The translations under genes and the position numbers were made by a program. From JBBKWJ01 sp037968895 (GTDB lineage: Bacteria > Actinomycetota > Acidimicrobiia > Acidimicrobiales > SZUA-35): a DNA stretch of 52,570 nucleotides. Below are positions 16,049 through 24,875 of the stretch, piece after piece. Each line of letters starts with the position of its first letter. Within the stretch, counting starts at the first letter, position 1. The stretch is taken from positions 1 to 52,570 of the forward strand of contig JBBKWJ010000004.1 of NCBI GenBank assembly GCA_037968895.1, read 5' to 3'. Below the pieces are notes generated by a model. It ran no database searches, was not told where the DNA came from, and saw nothing but the letters and a program-made list of their open reading frames with translations.

Positions 16049-16803
16049 TAGACGGCGCAGATCGCATCGTCGACCTGCTCGACCCTGAGCGTCGCACGAT
16101 CGATCCAATGCGCGACGTTGCTGCTGAGGCGCGTCTGGCAACCGGTGCCGCGCCCTGGATCTACGCCAACATGATCCAATCGGCAGACGGCGGCACTGCG
16201 GTTGACGGACTGTCCGGCCCTCTTGGGGGCCCAGCCGACGTTGCCCTGTTGCTTGCGCTGCGAGCGAGAGCCGATGTGATCCTCGTCGGCGCCGCAACCG
16301 CGTCGGGCGAGGGCTACGGACCTCCCAACCCGTCGCCTGACACCGTTGAGACTCGACGATCGCGAGGCCAAGCAGACCGCCCTCTTGTCTGTGTCGTCAG
16401 CGCGTCGTTATCGCTCTCTCCCGACGAGCCGCTGTTTCGCGACCCCGACTACCGCCCCCTAGTACTGACAGGCGCAGACGCCCCAGAAGATAGGCGCAGC
16501 GCTCTCGAGGCAGTCGCCGACATCATTGTCGCAGGCGAGGCGAGGGTCGACCTCAGACGGGCGATTGACGAGCTCGCCCAACTCGGCCACACGATGATCT
16601 TGCTTGAGGGCGGCCCACGACTCAATGGCCAGTTCGTTGCGGAGGGCCTCATAGACGAATGGAACGTGACTATCTCGCCAACACTCATCGGCGGATCAGC
16701 CGCACGACCGGCGCATGGTCCTTCGAGCGACATCCACCGCTACACCCTTGCCCGGCTATGGCAAGCGGGCGACCTACTATTCTGCCGCTACCTCAAGAGC
16801 TGA
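16027..16803 (+). CDS. RibD C-terminal/dihydrofolate reductase-fold pyrimidine reductase
   Basis: A 258-residue stand-alone RibD-C domain protein with the DHFR-like fold. Recognisable parts are YANMIQSADGGTAVDGLSGPLGGPADVALLLALRARADVILVGAATASGEGYGPP and the nucleotide-binding LLEGGPRLNGQFVAEGLIDEWNVTISPTLIGG. RibD-C enzymes use NADPH to reduce the ribosyl side chain in riboflavin synthesis; many actinobacterial stand-alone copies are assigned only to the family. It overlaps the preceding acyl-CoA dehydrogenase and, at the 3' end, the convergent transglycosylase gene by 27 bases. Specific substrate is unproven. Confidence 0.85.
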   Translation: MERDPSLIDGADRIVDLLDPERRTIDPMRDVAAEARLATGAAPWIYANMIQSADGGTAVDGLSGPLGGPADVALLLALRARADVILVGAATASGEGYGPPNPSPDTVETRRSRGQADRPLVCVVSASLSLSPDEPLFRDPDYRPLVLTGADAPEDRRSALEAVADIIVAGEARVDLRRAIDELAQLGHTMILLEGGPRLNGQFVAEGLIDEWNVTISPTLIGGSAARPAHGPSSDIHRYTLARLWQAGDLLFCRYLKS

Positions 16804-18192
16804 CTCGTCCACATTCCGGTCCTCCGCTGCAACCTCGGTCACCGGGTCGATCGGTAGGGGCTCGATCGGTAGCTGCTCGATCGCTTGCTGCTCGGGGACG
16901 CTTTCGGGCAGAGGCGGTCGATCCAACGAAATTGCCTGGCCATAAGCCGCCGCATACGACATGACGTGCGAGCCGTATTCGGCCGAACGGTTGTAGCCAA
17001 GCAGGGCTGCCCTGAACGAGTCGGGCGCTTGGAGGCCACTGTGTGACCGACAAAGATGCTCGCCCGCCGAACTTGCGGCGTCGTACAGGTTGTGAGGATC
17101 GCGGACTCCATCGCCGTTGCCATCGGTCCCGAAGATCGACCAGCTGCCGGGGATGAACTGCATTGGGCCGACCGCCCGGTCCCAGACCGTGTCTCCGTCG
17201 AGCGCTCCACCGTCAGTGTCGCCAATCGCAAGCGATCGAGATCCATCGAGCACAATCCCAAGAATGTGTGGCGTAACCGAACCGTCGCGACCGACTGATG
17301 AGCCACGGTATGTGCCGTGATGCGTTTCGACCTGGCCGATACCAGCGAGCTGATTCCAGCTGACCTGACAACTCGGATGACGAGCGTTCGTCGCAAGTGC
17401 CGCTCGGTAGTAGGCATCAAGAACGACTGCGGGAAACCCAACCCCTTGCACGCTGGCAAGAATTGTAGCTCGCTCCAGCTCAGGGCGAAGCCGAGCGATG
17501 TCGGCAATCGATTCGAGACGGTCATGCTCAGCGACCTGCCAGCGGGACTCGATAACCGGCATTGTCAACCGCAAGACTCGGGTGTCGCCGTGTAGCCGCA
17601 CGACCTCTGCCTGAGCAGCCTCGTGGAGCTTCTCAGCCTCGACCACCTGCGAATGCAGCTCATCTTCAGCCGAACGGTTGATCTCAACGATTGGCGGAGG
17701 CAACTCTCCCAGTACGCCGGCTCCCAGTGCAGACGTGTCTCCAGACACGAAGGCTCCAACAGCAAAGTCGCCAAGGAGCCCGTACGACCGTTGCACCTCG
17801 GCTTGGCGAGTATTGACCACCTGACCCCAATGTGTGAGCGAGGCCTCGGTTTCAGCGAGGTCGGCGGCTAGCCCAGCTCGTTCGGCCTGTGCTTCGACGC
17901 CAGCGCGTTCGGACTGCGCCTCTCGAGCAACAGCATTACTCAACTCTGCTGCAAGCGACCTAACCTCGGCTGCGGCCAATGGTGCGTACGCCAACACATC
18001 AGGATGCAAAGTTGTTGACTCTGGCAGCAGCTCGTCGAGCGGGAGAACCGGTGCGGCAAGCTCGTTCTGGCGAACGGTTGTCTCTGCCGACACGACGCCA
18101 GGCAGGCCCATCGATGACGCCAACGCGACACCAAGAATCGAGCGGCGAAGCCAGGCGCGACCATGTGCTTGATTGAGACCGTGTCGCCGCAT
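16777..18192 (-). CDS. Secreted lytic transglycosylase (MltB/SLT-like) with coiled-coil N-terminus
   Basis: A 471-residue exported cell-wall enzyme. A basic N-terminus and hydrophobic stretch (SILGVALASSMGLPGVVSA) form the signal peptide. An Ala/Glu-rich coiled coil follows at about residues 65-130 (AEVRSLAAELSNAVAREAQ). The C-terminal half is a transglycosylase domain with the catalytic Glu in GIGQVETHHGTYRG, then WDRAVGPMQFIPGSW, a calcium-loop-like GTDGNGDGVRDPHNLYDA, and LLGYNRSAEYGSHVMSYA. It would cleave peptidoglycan glycan strands, giving anhydromuramyl ends. The N-terminal coil may couple it to division or wall machinery. It lies downstream of nrdR. Confidence 0.9.
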   Translation of the reverse strand: MRRHGLNQAHGRAWLRRSILGVALASSMGLPGVVSAETTVRQNELAAPVLPLDELLPESTTLHPDVLAYAPLAAAEVRSLAAELSNAVAREAQSERAGVEAQAERAGLAADLAETEASLTHWGQVVNTRQAEVQRSYGLLGDFAVGAFVSGDTSALGAGVLGELPPPIVEINRSAEDELHSQVVEAEKLHEAAQAEVVRLHGDTRVLRLTMPVIESRWQVAEHDRLESIADIARLRPELERATILASVQGVGFPAVVLDAYYRAALATNARHPSCQVSWNQLAGIGQVETHHGTYRGSSVGRDGSVTPHILGIVLDGSRSLAIGDTDGGALDGDTVWDRAVGPMQFIPGSWSIFGTDGNGDGVRDPHNLYDAASSAGEHLCRSHSGLQAPDSFRAALLGYNRSAEYGSHVMSYAAAYGQAISLDRPPLPESVPEQQAIEQLPIEPLPIDPVTEVAAEDRNVDESALEVAAE

Positions 18193-18277
18193 GGAATCGT
18201 TATCGGCGGCTTCTCACTCCGGGTGTAGAAAAGGGTCCCCGGTTGTGCGATCTTCGCCTAAGAATGGGGCGCGCGAA

Positions 18278-18748
18278 CTACGCAGGTTGTTCGCTCGACT
18301 CTTCCCTCTTAATGAGCGAGAGTTCGCGCTCAAAGTCTGAAACGTCGGTGAAACCCTTGTAGACGCTGGCAAAGCGCAAGGCCCCGATTGGATCGACTGG
18401 CCTTAAGAGATCGAGAACCTGTAGACCCACCCACTCTGAGGTGACGTCGCCTCCAGTTGCCCGAGCTGCTTCTTCGACGCACAACGCGATCTCGTCAAAC
18501 AGCTCTGGCTTGCTACCTCGACCGTTTGCCGCGAGGTTGAGTCCGCGGACGATGTTTTCTTTCGAGAAAGGTTGCCGGTCTCCCGACCGCTTCACCACCA
18601 TGATCGGTGCATTCTCGTAGCGTTCGAAGGTGGTAAACCGTGTGCCGCACTGGCCGCACTCGCGACGCCGACGAATTGCGGCGCCTTCCTCGGTAGCGCG
18701 CGAATCGACTACACGGGTGTCATCGAAGGTGCAGGCGAGGCAGCGCAT
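18278..18748 (-). CDS. nrdR: Transcriptional repressor NrdR
   Basis: A 156-residue repressor of ribonucleotide reductase genes that senses ATP/dATP. The N-terminal zinc ribbon has Cys3, Cys6, Cys31 and Cys34 (MRCLACTFDDTRVVDSR and RRRRECGQCGTRFTTFE). The ATP-cone follows (VVKRSGDRQPFSKENIVRGL). The ATG at 18748 is the only start that begins at the conserved ribbon. Its targets here are probably the boxes at 14224-14280 upstream of nrdJ. In many actinobacteria nrdR and nrdJ are adjacent; here three genes separate them. Confidence 0.95.
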   Translation of the reverse strand: MRCLACTFDDTRVVDSRATEEGAAIRRRRECGQCGTRFTTFERYENAPIMVVKRSGDRQPFSKENIVRGLNLAANGRGSKPELFDEIALCVEEAARATGGDVTSEWVGLQVLDLLRPVDPIGALRFASVYKGFTDVSDFERELSLIKREESSEQPA

Positions 18749-18848
18749 TGTGCGAAGGCTACCCCACCGGCTGCCAAGTGCGGAGTCGGGGCTCGCGTTG
18801 TGACGGACGCAATATCGATGCGGAGCGACCCAAACCACTACCGAACTG

Positions 18849-18879
18849 ATCGAATTCGGCGGAGCTAATCGAATTCGGC
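18849..18879. repeat. 12-bp direct repeat with 19-bp period at the LysM gene stop
   Basis: ATCGAATTCGGC occurs at 18849-18860 and 18868-18879. The second copy encodes the last residues of the LysM protein. It looks like a small tandem duplication spanning the stop codon. Confidence 0.6.
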
Positions 18880-19332
18880 CGGGATGATGACCCGCTGACC
18901 AATCTCGAGGTTGGCGCCGCCGTTGCGATCGACCAGTTGCTGCACGACGGGCCGAATATCGCCGTCGGCGACGAGCGTCGAAGCGATCTGCCAATAGGTG
19001 TCGCCACTGGCGGCCACAACGAACGACTCACCCGCCTGCAACTCGCTGACTGCTTGCGACTCGATAGGAGCGCTGGCGTCTGCGGGCGGACCACCCTGGA
19101 CAAGAGTCAAGGCCATATAGGCCACGATTACTGCCCCGAGCACGCCGACTACCCGGCGATCGAGTTGGGCAAGCCAAGCGAGGGAAGAGCCGCTCGACGG
19201 AGCGTCGCCCCGGCGTGGGGCACGTTCGCCTGGCACGAGAGTGAGGTGACGCTCAGAGCCCGGTTGAGCATCAACAAGGCGGCGAGGACGAGAGGCGGGC
19301 TGGTGGGTTTGTGGGTGAAGAAGTGCGACCAT
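18865..19332 (-). CDS. LysM-domain membrane protein
   Basis: A 155-residue protein with a basic cytoplasmic N-terminus, one transmembrane segment (VVGVLGAVIVAYMALTLVQ) and a C-terminal LysM module: SFVVAASGDTYWQIASTLV, then LVDRNGGANLEIGQRVIIP. LysM binds N-acetylglucosamine in peptidoglycan. The position between lexA and nrdR matches the usual actinobacterial neighbourhood of these genes. The ATG at 19332 is chosen; GGAGG lies 11 nt upstream, with a perfect 12-bp palindrome GAAACTAGTTTC filling the space between. It is divergent from lexA; the shared 420-bp interval holds a hairpin and the LexA operators. Some SOS control of this gene is possible but unproven. Confidence 0.85.
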   Translation of the reverse strand: MVALLHPQTHQPASRPRRLVDAQPGSERHLTLVPGERAPRRGDAPSSGSSLAWLAQLDRRVVGVLGAVIVAYMALTLVQGGPPADASAPIESQAVSELQAGESFVVAASGDTYWQIASTLVADGDIRPVVQQLVDRNGGANLEIGQRVIIPAEFD

Positions 19333-19355
19333 GAAACTAGTTTCCTCCGAGGGTG

Positions 19356-19389
19356 TGACAGTCACCCACCGTGGCGTGGGCGACTGTCA
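19356..19389. promoter_or_regulatory. 34-nt hairpin in the 5' leader of the LysM gene
   Basis: TGACAGTC (19356-19363) pairs with GACTGTCA (19382-19389), and CCCAC pairs with GTGGG inside it, with one A-C mismatch between the two helices and a 6-nt loop. It lies just upstream of the LysM gene's ribosome-binding site. The role is unknown: it may be a leader structure or a protein-binding site. Confidence 0.55.
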
Positions 19390-19569
19390 GCGAGTAACGG
19401 GTTCTGCCCCACGGACCTCTTCACTGCAAGCGACGTTCAGAAACTGTCACGTTGCGCACAAACTCCTTGGCCCTTCCTGCATCTCGCCCTAAAGAATGCG
19501 AACAGTCCCTGAGAGTTGAGGTGCGTTCAGAAGCGGTTGGAGGGAAGAGGCTTCCGCCCGTGTTGGCTA

Positions 19570-19583
19570 CGAACCGGTGTTCG
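19570..19583. promoter_or_regulatory. LexA (SOS) box 1 upstream of lexA
   Basis: CGAAC-CGGT-GTTCG is a perfect match to the actinobacterial LexA operator CGAAC-N4-GTTCG, about 170 bp before the lexA ATG. It supports autoregulation. Confidence 0.85.
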
Positions 19584-19594
19584 ATTAACGTATA

Positions 19595-19608
19595 CGAACG
19601 CTCGTTCG
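19595..19608. promoter_or_regulatory. LexA (SOS) box 2 upstream of lexA
   Basis: CGAAC-GCTC-GTTCG is a second perfect operator, 25 bp from the first. Confidence 0.85.
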
Positions 19609-19623
19609 GTGCCAACCCTAAAT

Positions 19624-19652
19624 CGAACAATTGTTTCACGAACATTCATTCG
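19624..19652. promoter_or_regulatory. Two degenerate LexA-box-like sites
   Basis: CGAAC-AATT-GTTTC (19624-19637) and CGAAC-ATTC-ATTCG (19639-19652) keep one perfect half-site each with a damaged second half. They extend the array of operators towards lexA. Confidence 0.5.
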
Positions 19653-19752
19653 CTTCTGCCTCCAAGTGTGGCATACTGCCTGAGGGAGTTAGTCCGAGCC
19701 CACTCGCTTCGCCGACAGGCGGCCACATCATCAACCCGTAACGGGAGTACCC

Positions 19753-20394
19753 ATGAGCGACCATCGTCTCAGCAGAAGGCAACTCGCCATTCTGGAAACA
19801 ATTGAAAAGCACATGACCGACCGGGGGTTTCCCCCATCGGTTCGCGAAATCGGTGATGCAGTAGGCCTTTCATCACCCTCAACCGTGCACTCACACCTCG
19901 GCACGCTCGAGCGCGAGGGCTACCTGAAGCGCGACCCATCGAAGCCAAGAGCAATCGAAGTGCGCTGGGACCCAAACACTGGTGCCCACGACATCGAACG
20001 ACGCCCGTTCCGCCATGTACCGCTCGTTGGCTCGGTTGCGGCAGGCACTGATGTTCTCGCAGAACAGCACATCGAAGAGACCATTCCAGTGCCGAGCGAT
20101 CTCACCGGCGAGGGCGATCTCTTCATGCTCATCGTTCGGGGCGACTCAATGATCGAGGCCGGCATCCTTGACGGCGACTACGTTGTGGCCAAAGTGCAGA
20201 AAACAGCCAGAGCAGGCGACATCATCGTCGTCGGTATCCCCGGCGAGGAAGCAACGGTCAAAACCTACTCAGGCGACTCGACTCGCAAAGAGATGGTCCT
20301 GCTTCCGTCAAACAGCACAATGGAACCAATGCACTTTCCCACCACCGAGGTAGAGATCTTCGGTAAGGTTGTCACCGTGATGCGTCGGCTTTAA
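19753..20394 (+). CDS. lexA: LexA repressor
   Basis: A 213-residue SOS repressor. The N-terminal winged helix (LSRRQLAILETIEKHMTDRGFPPSVREIGDAVGLSSPSTVHSHL) binds operators. The C-terminal S24 domain holds the cleavage site Ala97-Gly98 (VGSVAAGTDVLAE), catalytic Ser132 (RGDSMIEAG) and Lys170 (EEATVKTY). RecA filaments trigger self-cleavage. The upstream region holds two perfect and two degenerate LexA boxes, so it is autoregulated, and recA at the other end of the window has one perfect box. The GGGAG-like sequence before ATG 19753 is a fair ribosome-binding site. A strong intrinsic terminator follows. Confidence 0.97.
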   Translation: MSDHRLSRRQLAILETIEKHMTDRGFPPSVREIGDAVGLSSPSTVHSHLGTLEREGYLKRDPSKPRAIEVRWDPNTGAHDIERRPFRHVPLVGSVAAGTDVLAEQHIEETIPVPSDLTGEGDLFMLIVRGDSMIEAGILDGDYVVAKVQKTARAGDIIVVGIPGEEATVKTYSGDSTRKEMVLLPSNSTMEPMHFPTTEVEIFGKVVTVMRRL

Positions 20395-20404
20395 GCCGAG
20401 GTCG

Positions 20405-20438
20405 AGCCGGGCCTGCCGGCGGGGCAGGCTCGGCTTTT
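20405..20438 (+). terminator. Intrinsic terminator of lexA
   Basis: AGCCG-G-GCCTGCC (20405-20417) pairs with GGCAGGC-T-CGGCT (20423-20435) around a 5-nt loop, with TTTT directly after. It starts 11 nt after the lexA stop. Confidence 0.88.
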
Positions 20439-20493
20439 ATCAGTTGAAGTGCGCGGAACGGTAGCCAAACGACCGCCTCACCGCCTCACCGTA

Positions 20494-21276
20494 TTAGACG
20501 GCTGCGGCCTCTCGAGCTTCGCGTTGTGCCCTCGACTGCTCTGCAATCTCGTCAACCTCACCGTCGGTGAATCCCGCCATCTTGCGAAACTGGCGAGCGA
20601 GACGGATCGACGAGTCGACTTCTTCGCCTCTTGTACCACGGCCACTAAATAGGCCGTCAACAACACGCTGAAATTCGAGCGCCGCCTTGCGCCGCTCCGG
20701 GTCGTTCTCGGTGATCGACCGCAGCCAACGAGACCCCATCTTTACGTGGGTCACCTCGTCGGCAAGCATGTAGTCCTCGCAATATTCGAGAATTGGGTCG
20801 CCCATCGTTTCGCCAAACTCGCGCATCTGGGTGAATACATCAATGGCGAGGCCCTCTAGTGCTCGGTTGACTCCTGCCAGTCGGAAGACGGGGTCATCGT
20901 GACACGCCGCTTCGAAGAGCGTGGTCGTCTCGACATACTCCCCCAGCTCGCCGCCCATGTGTTCGGCAAGCTTGATCGAGATCTCACAATGCCGTGCCTC
21001 GTCCCAACACTGTCGAGCCATATCGAGCTTCAGCTCGTATGGCACCTCGTCGGTGCCAAAGTCGAAGGCAGTGCGGCCGGCGCCCTCAAGCGCCTGGATC
21101 TCGCCAACAAAGATGCCGTGCATCCGTCGGCGGGCCCGCTCGCCCGCATCTTCGGCGTCAGGATCGACGTAGGCCACTTCCATGGTGTCGCGCTCGTCAA
21201 GAAAGCGCTCTTCGCTGGTCTGACGGTTGAATCGCGAGTCTCGTGCAAGCGCCGACGGTGGAATGTTCTTTCGCAC
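20494..21276 (-). CDS. DUF455-type ferritin-like protein
   Basis: A 260-residue helical protein of the ferritin-like superfamily. Candidate di-metal ligands are Glu in FVGEIQALEGAGR, Glu-x-x-His in CWDEARHCEI, another Glu in NRALEGLAIDVF, and Glu-x-x-His in ADEVTHVKMG; this is the EX(n)ExxH...ExxH pattern of ferritin-like iron enzymes. The function of DUF455 is not established. The start is GTG 21276, preceded by GGAGGGG; it begins VRKNIPPSALARDSRFN. It is divergent from the hrpB-like helicase. Oxygenase, hydroxylase or iron storage roles are all possible. Confidence 0.8.
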   Translation of the reverse strand: MRKNIPPSALARDSRFNRQTSEERFLDERDTMEVAYVDPDAEDAGERARRRMHGIFVGEIQALEGAGRTAFDFGTDEVPYELKLDMARQCWDEARHCEISIKLAEHMGGELGEYVETTTLFEAACHDDPVFRLAGVNRALEGLAIDVFTQMREFGETMGDPILEYCEDYMLADEVTHVKMGSRWLRSITENDPERRKAALEFQRVVDGLFSGRGTRGEEVDSSIRLARQFRKMAGFTDGEVDEIAEQSRAQREAREAAAV

Positions 21277-21362
21277 TGGTCCCCTCCAGGTTGTGGAACA
21301 ATGCCGTGATCTTACGATGTCAGTAGCCGAAACGCCAGGCACCGAAGGACAACAAGGCACCT

Positions 21363-23789
21363 TTGACCAATCGCACCTACTCCGTCCCACCAACCGGACT
21401 TCCAATTGAAGGCGTTGCCGACGAGATATCGGCCGCGCTTGCGGCCGGTGGTGCCGTCATAACCGCCGAACCCGGTGCGGGTAAATCGAGCGTGGTTCCG
21501 TTGCTTGCGGCGGCCCAGATCGACGGTCTTGTGTACCTGTGCGAGCCTCGCCGCGTCGCAGCTCGCGCTACGGCGCAGCGGCTGGCAGACCTGACCAAGA
21601 CACCATTGGGAAGCGGCGAGATCGGACTCGTCATGCGGGGTGAACACTCTCGATCGGCCAAGAACAAGATTGTTGTCATGACCGAAGGAGTATTCACTCA
21701 GCTCATGAGCGAAGACCCAGAGTTGCCGGGTGTCGGCGCCGTGATTTTCGATGAGTTTCACGAGCGCAGTCTCAATGCCGACCTCGGCCTTGCGATGAGC
21801 ATCGAATCGAGAGAAGCCCTTCGGCCCGACCTCTCTATTTCGGTCATGTCAGCCACGATCGATGCCCCGCCTATTGCGACACTTCTTGGTGGTGCGCCAG
21901 TTATCTCAGCGGTTGGTCGAACCTTCCCGATTGAGACACGGTCGTTCGCTCGGCCCTCGCCCCGTCAATGGTCATACGAGATCGCCCGCCTCGCCGCATC
22001 TGCCTTTGCCGAGGTTGATGGGAGCGTGTTGGTGTTCGTACCGGGCCGGCGCGAGATCAGAGATGTCATTGGTGGGCTCGCCGCACTCGGCCTTCAGGGC
22101 GAACCCCTCTCTGGCGGCACCGACGCCGCAGACCAACGGCGCCTGTTGGCCGCCAACTCCGAACGGCGCATCATTGTCGCAACTGCGGTAGCTGAAACCT
22201 CGCTCACAATTCCGAACGTCAACGCGGTGGTAGACGGCGGCTTGGCTCGCCGAGCCGCATACGACCAGCAGACAGGGCTTGGTCGTCTGGAGACGGGATA
22301 TGTGACTCGGTTCGCGGCCGACCAACGCCGCGGTCGGGCTGGCCGCCTTAGCCCTGGGCTGTGTCTGCGTGCGTGGTCAGAAGAAGACAACCGCCACCTC
22401 GACGAGGCTCCGCTCCCAGAAGTCGTAAGCGGTGACCCACTCGAGCTTGGCTTCAACCTTGCCCGATGGGGCGACCCTTATGCTCGCTCGCTCCCCCTCC
22501 TCGACACTCCTCCCGCCCACCGACTCGACGCCGCCTACCAACGCCTGTCCGACCTCGGCCTCACCTCGCTCGACGGGAGCCTTACCGAGCTTGGAACCTT
22601 CGCGTCCAAGCTGGGCGTCCATCCAAGGGCTGCCGCCTTAGTCACTCGTGCGTCGACCTCAGACGAGTTGCGTCTGGCCGCACAGGTAGCCGTCGTGACA
22701 GGGTCGGATCAGTGGCCTCAAAGTGACGACTTCGAGGCCGAGCTGAAACGCACGCGCCGCTCCCACGAGCGTGAGGTTGCCCGCCTTTTGAAGCGGCGGA
22801 GTCAGCTCGAAACGGGAAAGCGCTCAGACCCAAACAGAGCATCGGGCACTGACACCCTTGCCCTTCTCTGCGCCCGAAGCTGGCCTGACCGACTGGCGCT
22901 CGTCCGGACAGACGACCCAAGTCGCTACCTGCTCTCGACTGGCAGCGAGGTCAAGCTCCGGCGTTCAAGCACTCTCACTGGGTCGGAGGCGTTGGTGATT
23001 GTCGATGCCGACGCCGATCAAACGTCGGGTTTCGTGTCGCGGGCCGTCCCGTTGACTCGCGACGACCTCATGGCAGCTGTCGACTCGCTCACCACCACAA
23101 CCGACGTCGTGACGTGGGACGACGACCTCGGACGGGTTCGCTCCGAACGAGTCACCGCCTATGGCGCACTCGTCTTTCGGCGCCAGCCGAGCAGTCTGGT
23201 ACCGCCCGAGCTCGCGAGTAAAGAGGTCCTTGGTGCACTTCGACGGAGCAATCTTGAGCTGCTTTCGTGGTCGGCCAAAGCGATCGAGACGCGGGCCCGG
23301 CTCGCATGGCTGCACGAGCAAGCGCCCGACGACTGGCCCAACGTTGACACCGCCAAACTCATCGAACGATTGGCTGAGTGGATTACCCTCGACGGCCGCC
23401 ACTCCGTAGGCGCGTTGCAGCAGATCAATGTGGCCGCGGCATTGCTGAATCTGCTCACCTGGCAGCAACGAGAGCAGCTCGACAAGCTCGCTCCTACCTC
23501 GCTTGATACGCCAAAGGGCCAGAGTGTCAGGGTGTCCTACGTGAGCGGTGAACCGGTGTGGGCGGTACGGCTGCAATGGCTACTCGGTCTCGACCAACAG
23601 CCAGTAGCGGGACCGCATCACACACCAATCACGGTCGAGTTGCTTTCGCCCGCGAGTCGTCCGGTTCAGCGCACGCAAGACCTCCCCGGGTTCTGGCGAG
23701 GCAGTTATCAAGGCGTGCGATCAGACCTTCGTGGTCGCTACCCCAAACATGATTGGCCCGAAGACCCGCTCGCTGGCGGGTCTCGCTAG
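21363..23789 (+). CDS. hrpB: ATP-dependent RNA helicase HrpB
   Basis: An 808-residue DEAH-box helicase. Motif I is EPGAGKSS, motif Ia CEPRRVAARA, motif II DEFHERS, motif III SATID, motif V TAVAETSLTIPNVNAVVD and motif VI QRRGRAGR; the helicase-associated and HrpB C-terminal domains fill residues from about 430 to the end. Length matches HrpB. The start is TTG 21363 with AAGG a few bases upstream, and no better ATG lies near the conserved beginning. The cellular substrate of HrpB is not well defined. Its stop overlaps the convergent dapE by 4 bases. Confidence 0.93.
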   Translation: MTNRTYSVPPTGLPIEGVADEISAALAAGGAVITAEPGAGKSSVVPLLAAAQIDGLVYLCEPRRVAARATAQRLADLTKTPLGSGEIGLVMRGEHSRSAKNKIVVMTEGVFTQLMSEDPELPGVGAVIFDEFHERSLNADLGLAMSIESREALRPDLSISVMSATIDAPPIATLLGGAPVISAVGRTFPIETRSFARPSPRQWSYEIARLAASAFAEVDGSVLVFVPGRREIRDVIGGLAALGLQGEPLSGGTDAADQRRLLAANSERRIIVATAVAETSLTIPNVNAVVDGGLARRAAYDQQTGLGRLETGYVTRFAADQRRGRAGRLSPGLCLRAWSEEDNRHLDEAPLPEVVSGDPLELGFNLARWGDPYARSLPLLDTPPAHRLDAAYQRLSDLGLTSLDGSLTELGTFASKLGVHPRAAALVTRASTSDELRLAAQVAVVTGSDQWPQSDDFEAELKRTRRSHEREVARLLKRRSQLETGKRSDPNRASGTDTLALLCARSWPDRLALVRTDDPSRYLLSTGSEVKLRRSSTLTGSEALVIVDADADQTSGFVSRAVPLTRDDLMAAVDSLTTTTDVVTWDDDLGRVRSERVTAYGALVFRRQPSSLVPPELASKEVLGALRRSNLELLSWSAKAIETRARLAWLHEQAPDDWPNVDTAKLIERLAEWITLDGRHSVGALQQINVAAALLNLLTWQQREQLDKLAPTSLDTPKGQSVRVSYVSGEPVWAVRLQWLLGLDQQPVAGPHHTPITVELLSPASRPVQRTQDLPGFWRGSYQGVRSDLRGRYPKHDWPEDPLAGGSR

Positions 23790-24862
23790 AGAATCTTGCG
23801 GAGCGCAGCGTATGTGCGCTCGATCGACTCTCGATGCAGGTGCTCGTCTGCGGCGTGCGCAACCTTCGGATCTCCGGAACCAAAGTTGGTTGCTGGTATT
23901 CCAATCTCAGCGAACCACGCGACGTCGGTCCAGCCGAGTTTGGCGTCCACCTGAAGGTTTGACTCGTCGCGCAACGCCTGCAGCAACGGATGGCCGAGCG
24001 ACGGCGGGCAGGCGAGTGATGAGTCGACGACTTCGAGTCGATCGCCTTCGTCCATGTGAGGACCGATGAGTTCGCGAAGAAACGCTTCAGCCTCCGCCTC
24101 AGAACGATCAGGCGCATAGCGGTGGTGGATCTTCATCTTGACCAGATCAGGCACCACGTTTCCCGCGTGGCCACCCTCAATCGTGACGGCCTGCACTGCC
24201 TCACGATAAGTGCAGCCATCGATCACTGGCATGCGTGCTTCGTATGCCGCCAACGCATCAAGAATTGGGGCGAGGCGGTGGATTGCGTTTCGCCCCATCC
24301 AAGGGCGAGCGGTATGTGCTCGTTTACCCTTGAGCGTCACTTCAATTCGCATCGCCCCCTGGCAGCCAGCTTCGATGTGACCATCGGTCGGCTCGCCCAG
24401 AATCGCGGCATCACCTTCGAGAAGCTCCGGTCGCTCGGCGATGATTTCACGGAGCCCGTTGTGTTCCTTCGGTACCTCTTCACGAGCGTAGAAAACGAAG
24501 GACAGGTCGACCTTTGGTTCTGTCATAGTCCGTGCCAGATGCAGGAAGACGGCGAGACCGCCTTTCATATCGGCCGATCCGACGCCCCAGAGCGTGTCGC
24601 CTTCAATGCGAGCCTTCGCGTTTGATCCTCCGGGAATATCATCGCCGTGAGCGACCGGAACAGTGTCGGTGTGGCCGCAGAGTATGAGCCGTTGATCGCG
24701 GCCAAGCGTCGTCCGGGCGACCAGGTTGTCGCCGATGCGATCAACGGTGAGATGGCCGTATGTGCGCAGGTCGGCCTCTAGCCAGTCGACGAACGCGGCC
24801 TCTTCAAACGAGACAGATGCGTGGTCGACGAGCTCTGCCGTGAGAGCGAGCAGATCAGTCAT
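23786..24862 (-). CDS. dapE: Succinyl-diaminopimelate desuccinylase
   Basis: A 358-residue M20 zinc hydrolase that removes succinate from N-succinyl-LL-diaminopimelate in lysine and peptidoglycan precursor synthesis. Metal and catalytic motifs are present: LCGHTDTVP, GVGSADMKGGLAV, YAREEVPKEHNGL and GEPTDGHIEAGCQGAMR, with the C-terminal His in KVAHAADEHLHRES. The ATG at 24862 is chosen because AAGGA precedes it and the dapC stop lies 14 nt upstream; an in-frame extension further upstream would run into dapC. The dapC-dapE pair, with dapF farther along, reconstructs the succinylase branch. Confidence 0.93.
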   Translation of the reverse strand: MTDLLALTAELVDHASVSFEEAAFVDWLEADLRTYGHLTVDRIGDNLVARTTLGRDQRLILCGHTDTVPVAHGDDIPGGSNAKARIEGDTLWGVGSADMKGGLAVFLHLARTMTEPKVDLSFVFYAREEVPKEHNGLREIIAERPELLEGDAAILGEPTDGHIEAGCQGAMRIEVTLKGKRAHTARPWMGRNAIHRLAPILDALAAYEARMPVIDGCTYREAVQAVTIEGGHAGNVVPDLVKMKIHHRYAPDRSEAEAEAFLRELIGPHMDEGDRLEVVDSSLACPPSLGHPLLQALRDESNLQVDAKLGWTDVAWFAEIGIPATNFGSGDPKVAHAADEHLHRESIERTYAALRKIL

Positions 24863-24875
24863 GGGGTCCTTAGTT

